Shown: piece after piece, positions 41,771 through 52,539 of the stretch
Position numbering within the stretch: position 1 is the first letter of the stretch
Layout: each line of letters starts with the position of its first letter
DNA from: Prorocentrum cordatum
Lineage: Eukaryota; Sar; Dinophyceae; Prorocentrales; Prorocentraceae
Direction of reading: 5' to 3'
DNA: 64,000 nucleotides
Assembly: GCA_963575745.1 (NCBI GenBank)
Contig: CAUYUJ010016475.1
Location: 150,589-214,588, forward strand
Program-made: the position numbers and the translations under genes
The notes under the pieces: generated by a model
What the model was told of the DNA's origin: nothing
Database searches by the model: none
The model's input: only the letters and a program-made list of their open reading frames with translations

Positions 41771-42309
41771 GCAGACGCTCGGCTGCGCGCACAGAGGGGG
41801 CGGCATGGTCCTGGACCTTCGCTGGGATCCAGGCGCTGCACATTTTCACACGCCAGGCTTTTTGTTCGGGGGCGTCCAAAGGGGGGGTGATGGCTAGGGG
41901 GGGGGGGGGGGCGATTTAAACATGTGGCCGCGCCGTTAGTTCCGGCGCGCGGCCTTACGCCTTGGGGAGGACGGCGCTGCCACCAGGGCAAACGCCGCCT
42001 CGGAGACAGAGTTTGCCGTGGGTTTGCCGCGGTGCCGGCTTCGTCTCCTTGGGCGCGGGGCGCAGGGCTTGACGTGGGTTTGCCGTGGTGTCGGCGCCTT
42101 CCTCTTGGGTGCGTCGAGAACAAATGGCGCGGCGACATGTCATGGCTGGGGCCTCTCCTGACTTCCTGTGCCCCTCTTCCTTTATCAATGCGGTCCTTGG
42201 TTCCACCCTCGGCCGCGCACGTGGCCTGGGCCATGACTTGCGAACCCCTCTCTTGGACGTCCCCCCTGTTGGACGCCCCCGAGTTTTCGCTGGGGCTCGG
42301 GCCCAGGGC

Positions 42310-42395
42310 CCACCACAGATCGATGCGATTCGCAGAATGCCGCAGAAAGATCGAGTCCAGGGCTTCAGTCGTGATTTTCCCGAAGGCAACCTTTC
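42310..42395 (+). repeat. dispersed repeat I, copy 2
   Basis: CACCACAGATCGATGCGATTC to GTCGTGATTTTCCC, a diverged match to 35695-35800. Confidence 0.35.
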
Positions 42396-42884
42396 TCAAT
42401 GCTGGATCTGAGGGGTCGGGCGGATCATCTTGTTAGTTCTGCCCTTGCCTGTGCGCCTCTCTCTCTCTCTCTTTCCTAGCCTCCTAGGGCCTGTTTCTCG
42501 GGCCCCGGGGCTAGCAGACATGGATCCGGCGCGAAAGACGGCCCCCGGGAAGGTGTCGAGATAAGTGGGGGGTTCGAAGAATGCGAGGGAGTTGTGGGAA
42601 GTCTTCTGGGCTCGTGGAACGATATGGGCCCTTCCTTGAAGCCTTCAGGCCCTCGCTCGGGCAAGTTCCCCAGACCTCCGACGTGGGCCCCTGGAGGTTT
42701 CGACCCCCTTCCCCGGGAACGCGCTTTGTGCACCCCGAGTCGTGTCTTGAACCGCCACGGGGCCCAGCGAAAATCGCCAGACACTGTGCGAGTCGATCTC
42801 CCCACGGCGCGAGCGGGTCTGCGCAGCCGCCTCCAGCCTTCCCAGGAGACGCTGAGGGCCCGGATTCTCAGAGAAGGCATGGCC

Positions 42885-43065
42885 CTTCCTGGGAAGGCCT
42901 GGGGGTCTCCAAGAACCTCCCCCCCTCATCCTCTTGCGAGCCCGAAGGGCCTCTCAGAAGCCCCCTTGGGCCCGAAGGCCTCCAAGAAGCCCCCCCCCCC
43001 TCGTCCAGCCTGCGAGCCCGCAGGGCCTCGAAGAGGCCCCCCATGGGCCCCTCTGATGAGCCCCA
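42885..43065 (+). repeat. diverged tandem repeat with GCGAGCCCG.AGGGCCTC
   Basis: CTTGCGAGCCCGAAGGGCCTC (about 42934) and CCTGCGAGCCCGCAGGGCCTC (about 43009), each near a CCTCCAAGAA(C/G)C.CCCC segment. Confidence 0.5.
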
Positions 43066-43464
43066 CCCGCCCCAGACATCCCTGCTCTGCTTCCAGCCCG
43101 CGGCCCCAGGGCTCCCTCCGGGCATGCCTCTCCGGGCGGAGGGGCCGCCGCGCGTGGGCGAGCTGCGGCAGCGGCGGCTCGAGGCCGGTCGGCCCCCGGA
43201 CCACTCCCGGGCAAGGACGCACCAGCCTGCCGAGCCGCGTCCAGCCGCGGCGGCGAGGGTGCCCCATTCGGGAGTGTTGGCCCCCGACCCCGCCCCGGAG
43301 GGGGAAGTTCTTCGACCCCGATCTGCTTCGGGCGGCCCTGCGGGGCCCAGCAGCGGACCCCGGCAGGCCGCCGAGGACGAGCGCCGCGCGTTGAGAAGGC
43401 CAGACATCGCCCCTCCGCGGCCTCAGGGGGGCAGTTCCTCGTCCTCGATCCGCTTCTGACTCGG

Positions 43465-43590
43465 CAGCGCCCGGACATGTGCATTTGTTTTGCGGCGGGG
43501 GTCATTGGAGGAGCATCCTGGATCATCCTGCGAAAAAAGCAGGAAAACACGACATCGAAAAATGCACGGGGAATGAACGTCCGAGCGATG
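43465..43590 (+). mobile_element. family G element, copy 1
   Basis: GCGCCCGGACATGTGCATTT at the left, and AATGAACGTCCGAGCGATGG at the right in inverted relation. GCATCCTGGATCATCCTGCG is shared with copy 3. After the right end, CTGATTACCCCAG could be an acceptor. Confidence 0.6.
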
Positions 43591-43663
43591 GCAAGCTCCT
43601 GATTACCCCAGGGCCCCAAAGGCCAGCAGCAGGCCCTGGGGACCGACCTCGAGGAAGAGCGCC

Positions 43664-43818
43664 CGCCGGAGGGTTCCAAAGGGGGTTTGGGGGAGGGGGT
43701 TTTCCAGGAGGGGTCCCCAGGGGCTTCGCACCCCCTGTTTTGACAAGGTTCCGAGGCCCCTGGGGGGGGCTCCCTGGAAAACCCCCTCCCGGAAAACCTC
43801 CTTCGGAACCCTCCGGGC
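43664..43818. mobile_element. fold-back element H with about 65-bp arms
   Basis: The left arm runs from GCCGGAGGGTTCC through GGGGGAGGGGGTTTTCCAGG to CCCAGGGGCTTCG. The right arm repeats the same words inverted and ends GGAACCCTCCGGGC. Only a short loop (CACCCCCTGTTTTGACAA) separates the arms. Confidence 0.7.
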
Positions 43819-44279
43819 CCGCACTGCAGAGGCCCACAGCCGTCGGAGGTCTGGGGCGCGCCGCTCCCTCGAGGCGCGCCGCCGCGAGGCTCCCGCCGGC
43901 GCGGGCGGGCCCCACAGCGCCCCGCCTCCGCCACAAAAAGACCTACACAGACACCCTGGGCGTAAGTCGGGCCTGTCCCTCCACAGGAGGAATATCCAAA
44001 AAATATGAAAAAATAGTTTGGGGACGATTCTCTGAGCATTTTCGATCATTTTGGGGTATGTTTGGACAATTTGCAATTTTTCCTCCAAAGCCCCCCCGTA
44101 GGGGGACGTGCCCGACCTAACCCTGGGCCTCGGGGGAGGGAGGCGGTGTATTCCTCACAGTGGGAAGCCGGCGACTTTCTACACCGCCGCCCTCGGCTGG
44201 GGGGTACGCGCAAAGTTCGTCGGAGGGTGTCCGTGTAGATGTTTTCGTGGCGCCCCGTCCTCGCCCGGGTGGCGCGCGG

Positions 44280-44300
44280 GCGCGCGCGCGCGCGCGCGCG
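44280..44300. repeat. (CG)n run
   Basis: Alternating CG of about 10 units, a possible Z-DNA-forming tract. Confidence 0.85.
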
Positions 44301-44349
44301 GGGGCGATGGCGGAGGGCTCGTGCAAGGCGCGCCGCCTGCGGGCTTGGC

Positions 44350-44450
44350 ATCGATCGGACGTGTGCAGCTTCTCTCGGCGAGGGCCACCTCACGAGCAAA
44401 GAAAGCGCACGAAATCGAAACAAGCGCGGGGAATGAACGTCCGAGCGATG
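44350..44450 (+). mobile_element. family G element, copy 2
   Basis: ATCGATCGGACGTGTGCA at the left and GAACGTCCGAGCGATGGCGA at the right, inverted. The middle has CGAAATCGAAACAAGCGCGG as in the other copies. Confidence 0.65.
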
Positions 44451-44511
44451 GCGAGCGGGGATCGCGGCCCCGAAAGCTGAAGCGCGGCAGATGCCACAGA
44501 ATACGGGGCGT

Positions 44512-44688
44512 GAAAACGACCACAGCCACTGCTTTTCTTTTGTTGCCGCCTTCCAGCCCGCAGAAACAAAGCAGTGGTTGTGGTCATTTTCGTTGAGCTT
44601 GGCACCAGGGAAATGACCACAACCACTGCTTCTTTTTCGGCCAGCTGGAAGGCGGCGCAAACAAGAAGCAGTGGCTGTGGTCATTTTC
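44512..44688. mobile_element. double-hairpin element L
   Basis: The word GACCACAGCCACTGCTT occurs four times in alternating orientation: near 44518(+), 44569(-), 44614(+, AACC variant) and 44665(-). Adjacent copies form two hairpins, and the outer pair, with CCGCCTTCCAGC inside it, forms a third 45-50 bp inverted repeat. Both ends are GAAAA / TTTTC. Confidence 0.75.
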
Positions 44689-44864
44689 CCGTCCCGCACA
44701 GAAGGGTGGTGGGTTCCGGTCGTGATTTTTCGCGATTTTGCATTTTGGGGGGCAGCGTCGGATCTCAGGGACGATTGCGGCGGCGGGGGGGGGCTTTTTG
44801 GCTTGGGTGGTCCGGGGGAGGGCCAGAGGAGGAAAAGGTGCCGAGCCCGCTGCTCGTTTCCTGG

Positions 44865-44975
44865 AGAGCCCTGGCCGCCACGGCCAGGTTCTCCTCGACG
44901 TGCTGGTCAGAGCGCGCCCCAGGAGAAGTCCGCGGAGTAGCGGTATCGTTGACTGGTCCCCCAGACGGGCTCAGC
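44865..44975 (+). repeat. family E-like sequence with GTAGCGGTATCG
   Basis: GGCCGCCACGGCCAGGTTC to GGAGTAGCGGTATCG, matching the right half of the family E element at 29350-29447, then ACTGGTCCCCCAG. No left TIR is present. Confidence 0.5.
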
Positions 44976-44977
44976 TC

Positions 44978-45096
44978 AGGGCTTTGAAGGCGCTGGTGGG
45001 GTCCGCAATGCACTCGGAGGCACGACAAGCAATTGCCTCGTCCGTGCTAGGGCGCCTGGGGGGTGGAGCTGGAGGTGCAGGAGGCGATGATAAGGG
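44978..45096 (+). CDS. possible exon, unknown function
   Basis: After CGGGCTCAGCTCAG the frame reads ALKALVGSAMHSEARQAIAS, SVLGRLGGGAGG and AGGDDK. The first 28 residues are helix-like and not low-complexity. It stands directly after a family E right end, whose relative at 29466 also abuts an exon-like frame. The 3' limit is unknown; the sequence becomes a GGAGG run. Confidence 0.3.
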
Positions 45097-45310
45097 GGTG
45101 GGGAGGGCGGGAAGGTCGCGGGATGGAGGAGGGGGGAGGGGGAGAAGAAGGAGGAGGTGCGGGGATGGAAGAAGGAGGGGGACGGCGGGGGGAATGAGGG
45201 AGGCGGGGGCGGAGTAAGGAGGGAGCGGGGGGACGGAGGAAGGAGTGGGAGGAGGGGGACGGAGGAGGGGAAGTGAGAAAAGAGGCGGGGTGGGGTGGGG
45301 GGGAGGGGGA
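45097..45310. repeat. GGAGG-rich purine tract
   Basis: Irregular GGGGAGG and GGAGGAG sequence; frames are discounted. Confidence 0.7.
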
Positions 45311-46400
45311 AGAGGGTTTTTGCACTGCTAACTTATCGAAGCTCAAGGCCTGTCGAGACGGGACGGCGTCTCTGCTAGCAGAATATTTTGGCGATCTGAA
45401 CATTTCTGCACGTGCACCAAGAAAGCAAGTGCAGTGCAGTACGATGGGACCCCCTCGACAGAGCGGACGGAACGCGTCGAACCGAGGCAAGGGGCAAGGA
45501 GTCCAACCCCCCCCCAAACCTCACTGAACCCCCCACCCTCCATAAAGGGCAACTGGACGGAAAGCGCTACAGCGACAACATAATGACGTGTTCTTCCCTC
45601 CAGGGCGCTCGGGAGGATGGGCGGAGGGAGGGATGGTGATGAATGAAGCCGAGGAGGATAGAGATAGGCTGGAACGCAGACCTGAAACCTCACCTCGCGG
45701 CCGAATACGCGGAATGTGAGCGGAGCTACAGACGCACGATCAATCACCAATATTCCTGACGCGATCGCCGCTCTCGCTCACCGGCCCTCCACTATCGCCT
45801 CTCTCGCTCGCCGGCCCTCCCCTATCAGGCAAGAAGTGCCTGGGGCGGAGGGAGGGAGGGGACATCTGCGATACAGACCTGAGCCTCATCGCTCGGAAGT
45901 ACGTGGCAAGGGAGCGAAGCGGCAGACACACAATGGGGAAGAGGGACGGAGGGAGGACTGGGCATCGGAATCGGAATCGGATCAGTTGCGAAGCAGCGCT
46001 CAAATCACATCAGTTATGCGAGATTATTGGTCCCAGGGCACCTCAAGAACCTGTCATGGTATTCACGACTCGTGTCCCGTGCGGGCATAGCGGGGACGAC
46101 AAGGTACTGATATGCCTGCTCCCCGGACCTCTCCTGGAGTGCATTCTGTCGAGCGGGTGGTAACGGGGGGGTGACCTAAATGGGGGGTGAAAAAAAAGGC
46201 CTCAAAGGGGCCCTTGTCTTCACCTCCCATTTGAGTCCCCCCGCCCGATTCTGATTAGCCTTCCGGGGAGAATCCAGCCGTGGCGACGCGAATTCTCCAG
46301 GACGCGCAGCGCCACCCGTATATTTGCCCCCTATGAGAACAATTAGCTGTGCTCGGGCTGGCATTCCTTCGAGGGCCGGCCGGGCACCCCGCTCACGCCC
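45311..46400. other. no supported gene
   Basis: Mixed composition with short CTCTCGCTCGCCGGCCCTCC duplicated at about 45770-45820. Frames on both strands are short and unremarkable. Confidence 0.35.
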
Positions 46401-46514
46401 CGGCCCGCCGGCCTCCAGGCAAAGGAGGAGGTACGTGGGGAAGAGGACGAGGGGGAAGGCATGCAAGAGCAGAGGAGGAGCAGGAGCGCGAGCAGAAGCA
46501 GGGGGAGAGGAAGT

Positions 46515-46845
46515 AGAAGGAGGGGGAGGAGGAGGAGGAGGAGGAGGAGGAGGAGGAGGAGGAGGAGGAGCAGGAGGAGGAGGAGGAGGAGGAGGAGGAG
46601 GAGGGAGGAGGAGGATAGGGAGGAGGAGGAGGAGGAGGAGGAGGAGGAGAAGGAGGAGGAGGAGGAGGAACAGCACCAGTAAGACCAGGAGCAACAGGAG
46701 GAGGAGGCTGGAGGAGGAGGAGGAGGAGGAGGAGGAGGAGGAGGAGGAGAAGGAGGAGGAGCTGGAAGAGCAGGTGCAAGAGGAGGTGCAAGAGGAGGTG
46801 GAGGATGAGGAGGAGGAGGAGGAGGAGGAGGAGGAGGACCAGCAG
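46515..46845. repeat. (AGG)n microsatellite region
   Basis: GGAGGA with interruptions such as AGCAGG, GGAACAGCACCAG and CAAGAGG. The 482- and 193-residue frames through it are artefacts. Confidence 0.95.
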
Positions 46846-47093
46846 CAGCAGCAGAACAATGGTGTTCTGCACACTACGAATTTGTCTGTGTGTTCCTCTT
46901 CTTGATCCGCACGTCTAACGCTTCTTTGGTGGAACGCTTCGAGAGGGGACCCTGGAGCATCAGCCTTGCTTCTTGCTGTCGGGATGGGGGCAGCACGATG
47001 GCGAGTGTGCGGCGGAGCTGGGGGGGGGAGGAGGAAGAGGAGAAATATGAGGGCGGGGAGGAATAGGAGGGGGTGGAGGTGGGGGAGGCCAGG

Positions 47094-47120
47094 GGTGTGT
47101 GTGTGTGTGTGTGTGTGTGA
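47094..47120. repeat. (GT)n microsatellite
   Basis: About 12 GT units. Confidence 0.95.
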
Positions 47121-47322
47121 GGGATGAGGCATCCGCAACACCAAGCCTTGGCATTCTCCCTCCCGCGCTGCTGGACGGGGCCAGTGGCTCCACAGGCCGC
47201 AGCGCCGAGGCCTTGACACGGCGTCGAGGGCCTGCTTGTGGCCCTCCTGGCCGCGAGCCGGGGAGCGCACTGCGCGCCGCTTGCAGCGCACGCTGAACGA
47301 GCACACGGCCAGGAAGTGTCGG

Positions 47323-47490
47323 ATAGCGTGTCGCGCTGCTCGTTTCGGCCCGACACGCCATCCACTCCCTGGTCCCCCAGCGTCAACGTCCCGAGTCTCT
47401 CCGAGCCCCCCGCCCCGCGGAGCGGAGCAACACGCGATGCGCTCGCGAGGCATAGCGTAACGCCAGGGCCGCCGCCGCGACACACTATGC
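47323..47490 (+). mobile_element. family A element, copy 4
   Basis: ATAGCGTGTCGCGCTGCTCG at the left and CGCGACACACTATGC at the right in inverted relation, with CCGCCCCGCGGAGCGGAGC and GGCATAGCG between. Directly followed by a family B element. Confidence 0.65.
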
Positions 47491-47504
47491 AAAAGCTCCC
47501 GACG

Positions 47505-47671
47505 GTAAACTTTCAAAGCTCCGCGCGGATTTCTTCGATCGGTGCTGGGCCCCTTGCGGCGCCTCCGGCTCGGCCCCTGGCTCACTTTCGCTCGCCAGGG
47601 AGGGGGGGTCCATCGCCGATGCAAGAAGTCCGCGGGGAGTTCTATGCTTACTCAGCTTTTTGTTCCTATAG
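47505..47671 (+). mobile_element. family B palindromic element, copy 4 (introner candidate)
   Basis: GTAAACTTTC starts it, a possible donor. The left arm AAAGCTCCGCGCGGATTTC is followed by TTCGATCGGTGCTGGGCC. The right arm CATCGCCGATGCAAGAAGTC is followed by CGCGGGGAG. Then CTTTTTGTTCCTATAG is a plausible acceptor. Confidence 0.65.
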
Positions 47672-47739
47672 TATCTTTCGCCAGGCTAGACTAGGCCCAG
47701 CCAGCCTCCACTCTCTTCCACTCTTCGGCGGCGAGCGAG

Positions 47740-47930
47740 GGTGGGAAGCGAGGAGGAGACTGCCTTCTGAGAAGGCGGCGGAGCTTCTCAGAAGCGCTCT
47801 GGCCATCTGAGAACTTTCTGCGTCTTCGGGGAAGACATAGACAACTTTTCAGAAGGCTGGGGGACTTCCGAGCCTTCTGAGAAGGCCCGCCCCTTCTCAC
47901 CTCCCCCCCAGGCTCGCTGCCGAACTCTCC
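47740..47930 (+). repeat. CTTCTGAGAAG-rich inverted-repeat stretch
   Basis: CTTCTGAGAAGGC occurs three times with CTTCTCAGAAGC between, so many short stems can form. Related words occur at 1030-1130. Confidence 0.5.
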
Positions 47931-48063
47931 GTGCCAGCCTCGCACAACTCCAAACAGAGGCGGCGCTTGGACCATCCGCGTCGCCGCGGCCAGCCCCGCC
48001 CCCCCGCTGCGAGCACGTGGCCGTCGCTGCCTCCCCTCTTCTTCCTGGCACCTCTCTTCTTGG

Positions 48064-48186
48064 TATCGCTCGGACGTGTGTATTTTTCCTCGGCGAGGAC
48101 CATCGACGAGCATATTGGATCATCTTGCGAAAAAATGCACGCGCGAAGTCGAAACTAATGGACGGGGCATGGACGTCCGAGCGATG
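48064..48186 (+). mobile_element. family G element, copy 3
   Basis: TATCGCTCGGACGTGTG at the left and GGACGTCCGAGCGATGGC at the right share a perfect inverted CGCTCGGACGT. GGATCATCTTGCGAAAAAAT is shared with copy 1. Confidence 0.7.
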
Positions 48187-48489
48187 GCGAGTCTCCCCCC
48201 CCTCCCCCCCACGCTCCAATTCCCCTCCTGCCCTCCCTGTCATTCCTCCATCCCTCCGGTACGTCCCCCCTCTGAAGCATCGTCATCGATGAGATTCCGA
48301 AGGCCACGCAGCCTTCAAACTACAGCGCGCTAGCCGACGCGATTCATCCGGCTAGCGTTGGCATTCTACCTCGGGGGCCAATCTGAGAGGCCTCCCCTTC
48401 CAAGAACAGATCCCCGCCCACCCCTCCGCTCTCGCCACTTGTTGATCACCCTACCGCACCCCTCGCACCCTGGCGCCCGGGCTTCCGCG

Positions 48490-48600
48490 AGCGCAAGGTT
48501 TATTTGGACATCGACATCGACGGGGAGAAGGCTCTCTCTCCAGGAGGGGGACGACGACGCAGAGAGGATGTTCCGAACATCAGAAACTGCATACACATGC
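48490..48600 (+). CDS. possible exon, cyclophilin-like start
   Basis: The frame reads FRERKVYLDIDIDGEKALSP, then GGGRRRREDVPNIRNCIHM, ending at ATGC|GTAAGT, a strong donor. KVYLDIDIDGEKA resembles the first beta strand of cyclophilin-type peptidyl-prolyl isomerases, but the expected next strand (GRIV.EL) is absent, so the assignment is weak. The donor opens family B copy 5. The 5' limit is unknown. Confidence 0.3.
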
Positions 48601-48791
48601 GTAAGTTTTCGGAGCTCAGCGCGGACCTTTTCGATCGGCGCTGGGCCTCCCTGGCGGAGCCCCCGGCGCCGCCCCTGGCGCGCTAAGCGCGACAGGGACG
48701 CGGGTCCAGCGCCGATTCAAGAAATCCACGCGGAGCTCCGCAAGTTTATCATTATGTTGTTTTTGTTGCTCTTCTTGTCTTCAACGCCCAG
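48601..48791 (+). mobile_element. family B palindromic element, copy 5, forming a candidate intron
   Basis: It begins GTAAGTTTTCGGAGCTC and ends with a T-rich tract and TCAACGCCCAG. Arms of about 47 bp pair (GCGCGGACCTTTTCGATCGG with GCCGATTCAAGAAATCCACG), with GGCGCCGCC in the loop. Both splice signals sit at the element's own edges, which is what an introner would show. Confidence 0.7.
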
Positions 48792-48824
48792 CTCGGCGAG
48801 GCCCCTCCAGCCCGCACTCAACGT

Positions 48825-49530
<706 letters not shown>

Positions 49531-49900
49531 TCTGGACTTCTTCGGGGCTCCAGGGGCCGCTGGGGACCTCCCCAGTGGCCGCATCGTGGACCTCCAGAGG
49601 CTTTTGCGCCACACCCTGGTCCTCTTTCTTCTTTGGGATTTCTCTGGCACCCAAATCTCTCCTCCCTCCTTTTAACCCTCCTCCTCCTCCTCCTCCTCCT
49701 GCTCTTCCTTCTCTGCCTCCTGGTCATCGTCCCTCCTCTGCCTCAGTCTCCTCGCCCTCTTGGCTCCTCATTCTCGTCCTCGGCTCGTTCCGGCTCACTC
49801 CTGCCCCTGGTCCCCGTCGGAGGTCAGGGGCTCCGACTGCAGTGAAACGGCCTCGGCCTCGGTCTCGCGCGCGCGGGCGAGGCGAAGCTGCGTGCGCGGG

Positions 49901-50264
49901 CGGCAGGACAGGCCAGCCACAGACGGGGGAGCCGTGGTCCTTACCCCCCCCCCCTGGGGGGGGGGCCCATCGACTTCGACGCCCCTCTCGAGAGATCGTC
50001 GATGCGATGGGTTCCCCCAGGGGGGTAGGGACCACAGCTCCCCCACTTAAGAGTCACCCCGCACAGTAAGGATGGGTAACCCTCGCAGCGGTACCCTTGC
50101 ATCCTTGCCTCCTCGGTCCATCCTTCGCCACTTTTGTTGGCCGCGCCCCGCTCGAAAAGCTTCGAAATGGGCTTCCAAGGCCCTTGCATCCTTCTCGAGC
50201 ATCCTTACTATACGGGTTGACTGTAGGGACCACGGCTCCCCCAGGTATGGCTGGTCGGCAGGAC
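49901..50264. mobile_element. nested inverted-repeat element M
   Basis: GGGGGAGCCGTGGTCC (49925-49940) pairs with GGACCACAGCTCCCCC (about 50028-50043) and again with GGACCACGGCTCCCCC (about 50227-50242). The outer pair extends to CCAGCCA / TGGCTGG and CGGCAGGAC-like ends. A GACTTCGACG / CGTCGATGCG pair fills the inner loop. Confidence 0.6.
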
Positions 50265-50349
50265 CGATCCCGCCCTGGCCAGGGCCAAGCGGGGCTTCAA
50301 GTATGGCCTCACCCCGGTTCTGGCTGGCCGGTGATCCGAGGGAGCTCCC

Positions 50350-50400
50350 GCGGCGCGTCCCGCGGTGTTCCGTGGTTCGCGGTGTCCCGCGGTGTCCTGT
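50350..50400 (+). repeat. GCGGTGTCCC short tandem repeat
   Basis: Four or five variants of CCGCGGTGTTC / CGCGGTGTCC. Confidence 0.7.
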
Positions 50401-50409
50401 GGTGGTCGC

Positions 50410-50780
50410 GCGGAGGTCGACAGTGAGATCGATAACGAGAGCGATTTCGAGATCGATCTTGAGACCGATTGAGGGAAATGGATAGCGAGGTCGCTGGCAG
50501 GAAGGTCGCGAGATTGATGGTGAGATCGACCGACCAATCGGTTGCAAGAGATCAAGAGTGATATCGATCGACCAATCGATAGCAATATCGATAGTGAGGG
50601 CGACTGTGAGTTCGATATATCGTCAGACCGATAGAAGGAGATCGATAGTGAGATCGATACGTATCGCTTGTGAGATCGCTAGTGGCATCGACAGTGGGAT
50701 CAATTGGTCGCGAGGTCGGAAAATAGTGAGATCGAGTATACGATGTGTGGTGAAACCGGTTGATAGTGAGACTGTGTCAC
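50410..50780 (+). repeat. GATCGATAGTGA-type degenerate array
   Basis: About 20 irregular units of GATCGAT / GAGATCGATAG spaced 12-20 bp. Frames on both strands read I/R/S-rich sequence and are not genes. Confidence 0.8.
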
Positions 50781-51004
50781 AAGGGTCGCGTTCGCTGCGG
50801 TGCGGACATGCGCTGGACCATTTGGCGCGCCACAGGGGTCGCGGGAAAGTAAGTGCCACATCCAGCAATGGAGGTGAGATTTATTTGCCTGCGATTGCGA
50901 TGGTGACGCAATCACCGTTGTGAGTGCGCCATCGCACTTGTCGTGCTGCTATCCAGGCTCTGCCAGCCAAGGTTGATTGGTACGCGCGCGCTGCCCGTTG
51001 CGAT

Positions 51005-51140
51005 GCCCCGCTCATCACCAAAATCGCCGCCCTGCACCGCCACTACCACATGCATAGTGCCTAGCATCGCCGCCGTGCAACGCCACCATGCATTGTCACC
51101 AGCATTGTCGTCGTGCGTCGTCGCCGACTTGTTGCCACCA
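51005..51140 (+). repeat. CACCACCGCCAT-like short repeats
   Basis: GCCGCCGTGCA and GCCACCA words repeat irregularly; no gene. Confidence 0.5.
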
Positions 51141-51449
51141 GCGTCGTCATCATCACAGCCACTTCAGTTGTCATCAGTTGCCCCCTCCCCCGTAAACATA
51201 AATGAAATTGTGACGCAGAACGCATCACGCGATTTAAATCGCATGTTACCGCGATCGTGTCAGAGCAATCGCATGCACCTTTCACATGCGAGGTCTGCAA
51301 CAATGGCGTCACAGCAATCGAGCGCGCGGCACCATCGCAGTCACTCGGTACACTAAAGGTGCTGGTCCACGATCACAGTGCAGACACGTGTCGCCGATTA
51401 GCCGGATCCCTCTCTCACCTCCTTTCTTCCCTCTTCCTCACGGGAGGGG

Positions 51450-51945
51450 GATGTGAGGAGTGCGGAGGAGCACAGAGAAATGCGGAGCAGTGCGGAGACG
51501 TGCGGAGGAGTGTGAAGGACTGCGGAGGAACGCGAAGAAGCGCGGAGGAGTGGGGAGCAATGGGGAGAATTGGGAGGAGTGCGGAGAAGTGAAGAGGAGT
51601 TTGGGAGAGAGCCGAGAAGTGCGGGGGGTGGCCGGGATGTGAGAAATGCGAGGGGGTGGGGAGGAATGGGGGGAGTGAGAAGAGTGCGGAGGCATTTTTT
51701 AGGATTTGGGATGAGTGCAGAGGACTCGGGGGGTGTGCGGAGGAATACGGAGGAGTGCGAGGAGTGCAGAGGAGTGGGGAAGCGTGCCGAGGTGATGGGA
51801 AGAGTTGGGACGAGTGCGAAGGAGTTCGGAGAATTGAGGGGGGGGGAGGAGTGGAGTGGAATGGGGTGGAGTGGCGAGGAGTGGAGTAGGGTGAAGTGGA
51901 GTTGCGTGGTGTGAAGCGGAGCGTGGTGTGAAGCCGAGTGGAGTG
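51450..51945 (+). repeat. GGAGTGCGGA-type purine-rich array
   Basis: Units of 10-15 bp (GAGTGCGGAG, GTGGGGAGG, GTGGAGTGG) fill 500 bp. Both strands stay open but code only repetitive peptides. Confidence 0.85.
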
Positions 51946-52054
51946 GATTCTACCTCCTCGTCCTCTCCTCCACCTGCCATTTCTCTGCAATCCCCCGCAC
52001 CCCTTTCACAATCTCCAGACTCATGTTAAGTGTGTATTTTGGAGGCAAGCTAGC

Positions 52055-52425
52055 CTCAAAGGCTGAATTCACAAAAATTCTAATACTATTCAAATTCAAC
52101 TCTGATTCAACTCTGGCCCGGAACTCTATTTCATCTATGATTTGTTTTTGAAACTCTGATTTAGCTTTGGTCTGGAATTCTGATTTAACTCTGATTCTGA
52201 ACTCCGATTTCACTCTGATTCGGCCCTGTCCCCAGCCAGAGCTAAATCAGAGTTCAATCAGAGTTCCAGGCCAGAGCTAAATCAGAGTTTTAGCCAAACC
52301 AGAGAGATGAATCAGGGTGTCAGGCCAGAGCCAGATCAGAGATTCAGCCAAACCAGAGATGAATCAGAGTTTCAGGCCAGAGCCAAAACAGAGCTGAATC
52401 AGAGTACAATCAGAGTTCTGGCAGT
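52055..52425. repeat. inverted minisatellite, ATCAGAGTTC unit
   Basis: Left half units read GAACTCTGATT / AACTCTGGCC. Right half units read AATCAGAGTTC / GGCCAGAGC, the reverse complement. The turning point is near 52215. The unit is about 24 bp. Confidence 0.8.
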
Positions 52426-52539
52426 CCCGGGCGGAGGGCGCGGGGCGCGCTGCGCAAGTGCCTTTGCCTTCCTGCAAACGAAGGAGGGCATCGCCGCAGG
52501 ATGGGGGGAAGAGGGAAAGGCCTCCTCCCCCCCCCATCC

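Noticed and set aside
46176-47624. 482-codon minus-strand frame
   Set aside because: Most of it is an AGG/TCC microsatellite; the remainder overlaps family A and B repeats.
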